A DNA stretch of 7,316 bases from positions 1 to 7,316 of the forward strand of contig JAHBAN010000125.1 of the NCBI GenBank assembly GCA_018500075.1, in the 5' to 3' direction. This document shows, in pieces, positions 1 to 4,082 of this stretch. Position numbers and translations under genes: made by a program. How positions within the stretch are numbered: the stretch's first letter is position 1; every line of letters starts with the position of its first letter. Below the pieces are notes generated by a model that saw only the letters and a list, made by a program, of their open reading frames with translations, was not told the origin of the DNA and did not search any database. This DNA comes from Flavobacteriia bacterium (GTDB lineage Bacteria; Bacteroidota; Bacteroidia; Flavobacteriales; Flavobacteriaceae).

Positions 1-19
1 AGATGTGTATAAGAGACAG
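1..19 (+). other. Nextera/Tn5 mosaic-end adapter (left end, artefact)
   Basis: These bases read AGATGTGTATAAGAGACAG, which is exactly the 19-bp hyperactive-Tn5 mosaic end used in Nextera library preparation. It is not genomic; biological sequence begins at about base 20. The same element appears in inverted orientation at the right end. Confidence 0.97.
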
Positions 20-103
20 GCTCGGGCCGGGGGGTGCGCCGCCTTCGGCGTCGCTGCGCCGGGGGACGTTGTCCCCCGGACCCCCTAGGATATTTGGGGC
101 CAT
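20..103. repeat. GC-rich intergenic palindromic region
   Basis: Non-coding, very GC-rich stretch downstream of the leftward thioredoxin gene. It contains a perfect 9-bp inverted repeat, CCGGGGGAC (59-67) and GTCCCCCGG (71-79), with a 3-base loop. Left of it is a second small hairpin, CGCCG (37-41) and CGGCG (46-50), with a CCTT loop. A run of C (81-85) and a run of G (96-99) flank the AT-rich TAGGATATTT. The pattern of a GGGGGAC/GTCCCCC hairpin followed by GGACCCCC, AGGATATTT and CCA resembles a dispersed intergenic sequence I recall from Rhodobacteraceae genomes. That resemblance is from memory and was not searched. No T-tract follows the 59-79 hairpin on either strand, so it is not a classical intrinsic terminator. 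Confidence 0.5.
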
Positions 104-134
104 AAAAAAGCCGGAGACGGGGTCAGTCATCGGC
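104..134 (-). terminator. Probable intrinsic terminator of the TlpA-like gene
   Basis: Read on the minus strand, GCCGATGAC (134-126) can pair with GTCTCCGGC (118-110) around a 7-base loop. This gives four outer G-C pairs, a two-by-two mismatch and three inner pairs, and is followed directly by six T (109-104). The stop codon of the thioredoxin gene (125-123) lies in the loop, so the stem's upstream arm is the end of the coding sequence. Stem plus U-tract is the standard Rho-independent layout, although the internal mismatch makes it moderate in strength. Confidence 0.6.
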
Positions 135-725
135 GGCGATCAGGGTTTTGAGGATCGATTTTGCACTGTCTGAGGCCCAGTCGGCCTCGCCGAGCAGCCG
201 GGCGACTTCTGTGCCGTCGCGCGCGATCAGCAGGGTGGCAGGCAGGCCGAGAACGCCCATTTCGCGCGCCATTGCAGAGGTAGCATCGGTGTGCAGGGGC
301 AGGTTTTGGACCCCGATCTCGGCAAAGAAGCGGGCCATGGCGGCGGGGTCGTTTCGGCCTGTGGCGATTGTCAGGACTTCAAAGTCCGGCCCGCCCAGCT
401 CGGACTGAAGGGCGGAGAGCATGGGCATTTCCTTGCGGCAGGGGGCGCACCATGTGGCCCAGAAGTTGAGCAGGACGACTTTGCCTTTGTGTTCGGTGAG
501 CGCGACCGGATCGCCTGTGGCCGTGTGATAGGGCGCTGTGGCCAGCGCGCGGGGGGCGGGGTGCAAGAGGAGTTTTTTCATATCTGCGCTTTGAAGCGCT
601 TGGAGCTGTTGGCGGGTGGTCGCAGACAGCCCGCCTTCGGGCGTTTCAGAGGGGCGCAGCGCGAAAACCGCGCTGATGATTGCGAATGCGGCGAGGGCGG
701 TATAAACCAGCTTGGAGCGAGACAT
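123..725 (-). CDS. TlpA-like membrane-anchored thiol-disulfide oxidoreductase
   Basis: Encodes a 200-residue thioredoxin-fold protein of the TlpA/ResA/CcmG redoxin group. Residues about 5-23 are a single hydrophobic segment after MSRSK, a signal anchor or uncleaved signal peptide placing the catalytic domain in the periplasm. The domain begins near residue 65. It carries the active site WCAPC (Cys93 and Cys96) after NFWAT, and the thioredoxin cis-proline in GLPATLLI (Pro162), followed by the usual RDG turn. Family members reduce disulfides in exported proteins, often apocytochromes c or copper-delivery partners of cytochrome oxidase; the substrate here cannot be read from sequence. Two starts are possible, ATG at 731 and ATG at 725. 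I prefer 725, because AAAGGA then lies 5 bases upstream, whereas at 731 it would abut the start. The open frame continues to 890 but would overlap argH, so the long form is rejected. Transcribed divergently from argH. Confidence 0.9.
   Translation of the reverse strand: MSRSKLVYTALAAFAIISAVFALRPSETPEGGLSATTRQQLQALQSADMKKLLLHPAPRALATAPYHTATGDPVALTEHKGKVVLLNFWATWCAPCRKEMPMLSALQSELGGPDFEVLTIATGRNDPAAMARFFAEIGVQNLPLHTDATSAMAREMGVLGLPATLLIARDGTEVARLLGEADWASDSAKSILKTLIAADD
680..706 (+). promoter_or_regulatory. Candidate argH promoter inside the TlpA-like gene
   Basis: TTGCGA (680-685) and TATAAA (701-706) resemble -35 and -10 boxes, matching 4 of 6 and 5 of 6 consensus positions. The spacer is 15 bases, which is short. 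The site ends 46 bases before the argH start and lies within the 5' end of the divergent gene, where any argH promoter must sit because the gap between the two starts is only 27 bases. Pattern only; single matches of this quality occur by chance. Confidence 0.25.
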
Positions 726-731
726 TTTCAT

Positions 732-742
732 CCTTTCGAAGG
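732..742. promoter_or_regulatory. Shared near-palindromic ribosome-binding sequence between divergent starts
   Basis: CCTTTCGAAGG reads GAAGG on the plus strand (738-742), 10 bases before the argH ATG at 753. On the minus strand it reads CGAAAGG, continuing as AAAGGA just before the thioredoxin ATG at 725. A single 11-base element thus provides Shine-Dalgarno-like sequence to both divergent genes. Plus-strand spacing is slightly long and minus-strand spacing to 725 is near optimal, which supports the chosen starts. Confidence 0.55.
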
Positions 743-752
743 CATTAAACCC

Positions 753-2144
753 ATGAGCAACGACACCTCGAACCAAATGTGGGGCGGCCGCTTTTCGGCT
801 GGCGTAGACGCGATTATGGAGGCGATCAACGCCTCGATCGGGTTTGACCAGCGGATGGCGGCCGAGGACATTGCCGGCTCTCGGGCCCATGCTGCCATGT
901 TGGCGGCCACGGGCATTGTCAGTGATAGCGATGCTGCGGCGATGAGGGAAGGGCTGCTCACGGTCTTGTCAGAGATCGAGGCCGGGACCTTTGAATTTTC
1001 CACCCAGCTTGAGGACATCCACATGAATGTGGAGAGCCGTCTCAAGGCGCTGATCGGCGCGCCTGCGGGGCGTTTGCACACGGGGCGCTCGCGCAACGAC
1101 CAGGTGGCGACCGACTTCAAGCTTTGGGTGCGCGGCCAGATGGATGCGGCCATTGCCGGCATTCGCGCGCTTCAGCTTGCCTTTTTGGGGCAGGCCGAGG
1201 CGGGGGCGGATTGGGTTATGCCCGGATTTACGCATTTGCAGACGGCGCAGCCTGTGACATGGGGGCATCACATGATGGCCTATGTCGAGATGCTCGGGCG
1301 GGACGCCTCGCGCTTTGAGGATGCGCGCGCCCGGATGAACGAAAGCCCCTTGGGGGCGGCGGCGCTGGCGGGCACCTCCTTTCCGATTGACCGGCATATG
1401 ACGGCCGAGGCGCTCGGCTTTGCGCGCCCGGCGGCGAATTCGCTCGATGCGGTGAGTGACCGCGACTTTGCGCTCGAGTTTTTGAGTGCGGCGAGCATTT
1501 GCGCCATGCACCTGAGCCGCTTTGCCGAGGAGCTGGTGATCTGGTCTTCGGCGCAGTTTCGCTTTGTGCAGCTGTCTGACAGCTTTTCGACCGGCTCAAG
1601 CATTATGCCCCAGAAGAAAAATCCGGATGCGGCGGAGCTGATCCGCGCCAAGATCGGGCGGATTTTCGGGGCCAATGTGGCACTGATGATGGTGATGAAG
1701 GGGCTGCCTCTGGCCTATTCCAAGGATATGCAGGAAGACAAGGAGCAGGTCTTTGATGCGGCCGACAACCTGATGCTGGCGCTGGCGGCGATGGAGGGGA
1801 TGGTGCGCGACATGAGCGCCAACCGCGAGAGCCTTGCGGGCGCGGCGGGCAGCGGCTTTTCCACGGCGACCGACCTTGCCGACTGGTGTGTGCGGGTGCT
1901 CAATATGCCGTTTCGGGAGGCGCATCATGTGACGGGGAGCCTTGTGGCGCTGGCGGAGGCGAAGGGCTGTGACTTGCCGGATCTGTCGCTTGCCGAGATG
2001 CAGAGCGTCGCTGCGGCGATCACCGAGGATGTGTTTAACGTGCTGACGGTCGAGGCGTCTGTTGCGTCGCGCACAAGCTATGGCGGCACGGCACCAAGCG
2101 AGGTGCGCAAGCAGATCGCGCGCTGGAAAGAGGCGCTGGCGTGA
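753..2144 (+). CDS. argH: Argininosuccinate lyase
   Basis: Cleaves argininosuccinate to arginine and fumarate, the last step of arginine synthesis; a cytoplasmic homotetramer of the fumarase/aspartase superfamily. The 463 residues are the normal family length. Recognisable landmarks in order are MWGGRF near the N-terminus (9-14), EDIHMNVE (87-94), TGRSRNDQV (110-118), HLQTAQPV with His161, and the superfamily signature GSSIMPQKKNPD (281-292), whose serines include the catalytic residue and whose lysines bind substrate. YSKDMQEDKE (322-331) and the C-terminal ASRTSYGGTAP segment are also typical. The ATG at 753 is chosen because it begins the family-typical N-terminus; the frame is open back to 291 but that part is antisense to the thioredoxin gene. 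Start of a probable rightward operon; the next gene overlaps its stop codon. No argG or argF is in the window. Confidence 0.98.
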   Translation: MSNDTSNQMWGGRFSAGVDAIMEAINASIGFDQRMAAEDIAGSRAHAAMLAATGIVSDSDAAAMREGLLTVLSEIEAGTFEFSTQLEDIHMNVESRLKALIGAPAGRLHTGRSRNDQVATDFKLWVRGQMDAAIAGIRALQLAFLGQAEAGADWVMPGFTHLQTAQPVTWGHHMMAYVEMLGRDASRFEDARARMNESPLGAAALAGTSFPIDRHMTAEALGFARPAANSLDAVSDRDFALEFLSAASICAMHLSRFAEELVIWSSAQFRFVQLSDSFSTGSSIMPQKKNPDAAELIRAKIGRIFGANVALMMVMKGLPLAYSKDMQEDKEQVFDAADNLMLALAAMEGMVRDMSANRESLAGAAGSGFSTATDLADWCVRVLNMPFREAHHVTGSLVALAEAKGCDLPDLSLAEMQSVAAAITEDVFNVLTVEASVASRTSYGGTAPSEVRKQIARWKEALA

Positions 2145-2446
2145 ACCGCCTTTGGCTCGGGCTGGCGCTCTGGGGCACGGTGCATCCGATGTATTATTTT
2201 CTGTCCTATATGAAGGCTGAGGGCGTCGGCCTCGCCGGGCTGTCGCGGGCCTGGTATGTCAATGCCTCGACCACCGGCCTGACCTGGGATCTGATCATTG
2301 CGGCGCTCAGTCTCACGGTCTGGGTGATCTATGAGGTATCCAAAACCCGCGACGGGCTGCGGCTTCTGGCGATTCCCGCGACGTTTTGTATCGGGGTGAG
2401 CTGTGGGTTGCCGCTCTATCTTTATCTGCGCGGGCGGAGGGGATAG
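2141..2446 (+). CDS. DUF2834 family small membrane protein
   Basis: A 101-residue integral membrane protein with three hydrophobic segments at about 4-23, 47-66 and 73-96. The pattern, with Trp11 and HPMYYF near the N-terminus, a soluble stretch ending RAWYVNAST and the LTWDLIIAAL helix, matches what I know of DUF2834 proteins. Their function is unknown. The start is GTG at 2141, overlapping the argH stop as GTGA, with AAAGAGG about 8 bases upstream inside argH. That arrangement implies translational coupling and cotranscription with argH. The overlap makes the start fairly secure; no in-frame upstream start gives a better site. Family assignment is from pattern memory, not a profile search. 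Confidence 0.88.
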   Translation: MNRLWLGLALWGTVHPMYYFLSYMKAEGVGLAGLSRAWYVNASTTGLTWDLIIAALSLTVWVIYEVSKTRDGLRLLAIPATFCIGVSCGLPLYLYLRGRRG

Positions 2447-2464
2447 GATCCCTGCAAGCTCTTG

Positions 2465-2471
2465 AAGGAGG
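2465..2471 (+). promoter_or_regulatory. Strong Shine-Dalgarno of the small lipoprotein gene
   Basis: AAGGAGG is a near-perfect anti-16S match, 6 bases before the GTG at 2478. It is the strongest ribosome-binding sequence in the window and is what fixes the start of the short gene that follows. Confidence 0.85.
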
Positions 2472-2477
2472 TGTGTT

Positions 2478-2636
2478 GTGGTTCGGTATTTATGTTTGGG
2501 GTTGGGTCTTCTGGTCTTGGCGGGCTGTGGCGCTGACGGGGCGCCTATGCGGCCATCAATGGAAAAGAGCGACAGCGCTGCCGCTGGCGGTGTGACCCTG
2601 TCAGGCTATGGGACGGTCGGGGTTGTTTATGAGTGA
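2478..2636 (+). CDS. Small LptM/LppL-like lipoprotein
   Basis: A 52-residue protein, short enough to be missed by automated calling. It opens MVRYLCLGLGLLVLAGCG: a short basic start, a hydrophobic core and the lipobox LAGC, so Cys17 should be lipidated after signal peptidase II cleavage. The mature protein is about 36 residues and begins CGADGAPMRP, recalling the CGxxGPxxxP motif of LptM (YifL) and LppL lipoproteins, then ends in a glycine-rich VTLSGYGTVGVVYE. In Gammaproteobacteria such lipoproteins lie just upstream of lysA or dapF, and LptM assists oxidative maturation of the LPS translocon LptD. Here the gene likewise precedes lysA, with 138 bases between them. The start is GTG with an excellent ribosome-binding site; it lies 31 bases after the DUF2834 stop. 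The lipoprotein call is strong; the LptM-like role is inferred. Confidence 0.85.
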   Translation: MVRYLCLGLGLLVLAGCGADGAPMRPSMEKSDSAAAGGVTLSGYGTVGVVYE

Positions 2637-2712
2637 GCCTGCCGGCTCCGTCTGTGCTTGCCCTGTTTGTGGCGGTATCTCTGCGCCCGCGGCTCGGGCG
2701 ACAGGCCGCTGA
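2629..2712 (+). CDS. Candidate 27-codon leader ORF upstream of lysA (Cys-containing)
   Basis: An ATG at 2629 overlaps the end of the lipoprotein gene (ATGAGTGA) and opens a frame to the TGA at 2710-2712. The predicted peptide, beginning MSEPAGSVCACPVCGG, has three cysteines at positions 9, 11 and 14 in a CxCPxC pattern that resembles half of a zinc knuckle. GGGG lies about 6 bases upstream of the ATG, a weak ribosome site, and the overlap would permit translational coupling. It has no lysine codon, so it is not a simple lysine attenuator. At this length in GC-rich DNA an open frame is expected by chance, so it is only a candidate. Confidence 0.22.
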   Translation: MSEPAGSVCACPVCGGISAPAARATGR

Positions 2713-2723
2713 ACAGGCTTGGC

Positions 2724-2773
2724 GCGCGCCCGCGTTTGCGCTAGAGCAGGCGCAAGACAGCGAAGGGGCGCGC
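2724..2773 (+). promoter_or_regulatory. Possible stem-loop covering the lysA ribosome-binding site
   Basis: GCGCGCCC (2724-2731) is exactly complementary to GGGCGCGC (2766-2773), which includes three of the four G of the lysA Shine-Dalgarno GAAGGGG (2762-2768). Nested inside is a second perfect hairpin, TTGCGC (2736-2741) with GCGCAA (2750-2755) around an 8-base loop. If both form in RNA, translation initiation of lysA would be partly blocked. The pairing is visible in the sequence; any regulatory role is inference, and GC-only stems of this size are not rare in such DNA. It does not resemble the large lysine riboswitch. Confidence 0.35.
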
Positions 2774-2774
2774 A

Positions 2775-4040
2775 ATGGACCATTTTCTTTATCAAAACGG
2801 CGAACTTCATGCCGAGGATGTGCCGTTGAGCGCGATTGCCGCGGCGGTTGGCACGCCGTTTTACTGCTATTCCACGGCCACTTTGGAGCGTCACTTCCGC
2901 CTGTTTGACGAGGCGCTTGAGGGGATGGAGCATCTTGTCTGCTATGCCATGAAAGCGGCCTCCAATCTGGCGATCCTCAAGGTTCTGGCCGATCTGGGCG
3001 CAGGGATGGATGTTGTTTCGGGCGGCGAATATGCCCGCGCCAAGGCGGCGGGTGTTCCGGGCGACAAGATCGTTTTTTCCGGCGTTGGCAAGACGCGCGC
3101 CGAGATGCGCATGGCGCTTGAGGGCGGCATTCGCCAGTTCAATGTCGAGAGCGAGCCGGAACTGGAGCGGCTGAACGCGGTGGCACTTGAGCTGCGGCTC
3201 AAAGCGCCGGTCACGATCCGCGTCAACCCGGACGTAGACGCCAAGACCCATGCCAAGATTGCCACCGGCAAATCCGAAAACAAATTCGGGATCCCGATTG
3301 CCAAGGCGCGGGCGGTCTATGCCCATGCGGCGGGCCTCAAGGGGCTTGAGATTGTCGGGATCGATGTTCATATCGGCTCGCAACTCACCGATCTTGCGCC
3401 GTTTCGTCTGGCCTATGAGAAGGTCAAGGAGCTGACGCTGGCGCTGCGCGCAGATGGCCATGATATCCGCCGTCTTGATCTTGGAGGCGGGCTTGGCATT
3501 CCCTATGAGCGCTCCAATACGGCACCGCCCTTGCCGACAGATTACGGCGCCATGGTGCGCGAGGTTCTGGGCGATCTGGGCTGCGAAATCGAGATCGAAC
3601 CGGGGCGGCTGATTGCCGGCAATGCGGGGGTTTTGGTGAGTGATGTGGTCTATGTCAAACAGGGTGAGGGGCGGCAGTTTCTCATTCTGGATGCGGCCAT
3701 GAACGATCTGATCCGCCCGGCGATGTATGATGCCTATCACGATATTGTCCCTGTGGTGGAGCCTGCGGCGGGGGCCGAGCCTGAGGTCTATGATATTGTG
3801 GGTCCGGGTTGTGAGAGCGGCGATACCTTTGCCAAGGGGCGCAGCATGGCCGCGATGGGCGAGGGCGATCTTGTCGCGTTTCGCAGTGCCGGAGCTTACG
3901 GGGCGGTGATGGCGAGCGAGTATAATTCGCGCCCGCTCATTCCCGAAGTTCTGGTGAAGGGTGATCAATTTGCTGTCATTCGCCCACGTCCGAGCTTGGA
4001 AGAGATGCTCGCGCGCGATACCATGCCCGCGTGGCTGTAG
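2775..4040 (+). CDS. lysA: Diaminopimelate decarboxylase
   Basis: Decarboxylates meso-2,6-diaminopimelate to L-lysine, the last step of lysine synthesis, in the cytoplasm with PLP as cofactor. It belongs to the fold-type III (alanine-racemase-like) decarboxylases. The 421 residues match the family. Lys60 in CYAMKAASN is the PLP Schiff-base lysine. HIGSQ (199-203), the glycine-rich DLGGGLGIPY (235-244) and EPGR (275-278) hold the cofactor phosphate and substrate. CESGD (346-350) carries the active-site cysteine donated across the dimer, and YNSRP (383-387) closes the C-terminal domain. The ATG at 2775 has GAAGGGG 6 bases upstream and gives the expected N-terminus. It is followed after 42 bases by the DUF4175 gene without an evident terminator, and is probably cotranscribed with argH and the two small genes. 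dapF, its neighbour in some bacteria, is absent here. Confidence 0.98.
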   Translation: MDHFLYQNGELHAEDVPLSAIAAAVGTPFYCYSTATLERHFRLFDEALEGMEHLVCYAMKAASNLAILKVLADLGAGMDVVSGGEYARAKAAGVPGDKIVFSGVGKTRAEMRMALEGGIRQFNVESEPELERLNAVALELRLKAPVTIRVNPDVDAKTHAKIATGKSENKFGIPIAKARAVYAHAAGLKGLEIVGIDVHIGSQLTDLAPFRLAYEKVKELTLALRADGHDIRRLDLGGGLGIPYERSNTAPPLPTDYGAMVREVLGDLGCEIEIEPGRLIAGNAGVLVSDVVYVKQGEGRQFLILDAAMNDLIRPAMYDAYHDIVPVVEPAAGAEPEVYDIVGPGCESGDTFAKGRSMAAMGEGDLVAFRSAGAYGAVMASEYNSRPLIPEVLVKGDQFAVIRPRPSLEEMLARDTMPAWL

Positions 4041-4071
4041 CGCTAGGGCGCAACACAGCCGCAGACCCGAC

Positions 4072-4078
4072 GGAGGAG
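4072..4078 (+). promoter_or_regulatory. Shine-Dalgarno deciding the GTG start of the DUF4175 gene
   Basis: GGAGGAG lies 4 bases before the GTG at 4083. No ATG occurs nearby in the frame before the conserved hydrophobic N-terminal region, so this site is what supports the GTG start. Confidence 0.75.
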
Positions 4079-4082
4079 CGGC

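Noticed and set aside
291..752. N-terminal extension of argH (frame open for 154 codons before the chosen ATG)
   Set aside because: The extension is antisense to the TlpA-like gene, has no argH-like sequence, and the family N-terminus begins at the ATG at 753.
744..772. Minus-strand promoter for the TlpA-like gene (TTTAAT at 749-744)
   Set aside because: The -10 match is acceptable, but the hexamer 17 bases upstream matches only 2 of 6 -35 positions and the transcript would start almost at the start codon.
726..890. Longer start for the TlpA-like protein up to 890
   Set aside because: It would add 55 residues antisense to argH before the signal anchor; ATG 725 has a proper ribosome-binding site and puts the hydrophobic segment at the N-terminus.
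2386..2595. 69-codon frame overlapping the DUF2834 and lipoprotein genes
   Set aside because: It overlaps two better-supported genes in a different frame and has no recognisable features.
2637..2774. Lysine riboswitch upstream of lysA
   Set aside because: The gap is 138 bases; the lysine aptamer is larger, with a five-way junction whose conserved segments I do not see, and part of the gap may be the mini-ORF.
2601..3968. 455-codon open frame antisense to lysA
   Set aside because: It lies wholly opposite a clear lysA; long antisense frames are expected in GC-rich codon-biased genes, and the product is Arg/His-rich with no recognisable domain.
4040..4051. Terminator hairpin after lysA (GCGC TAGG GCGC)
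   Set aside because: Only 4 pairs with no T-tract; too weak to separate lysA from the DUF4175 gene.
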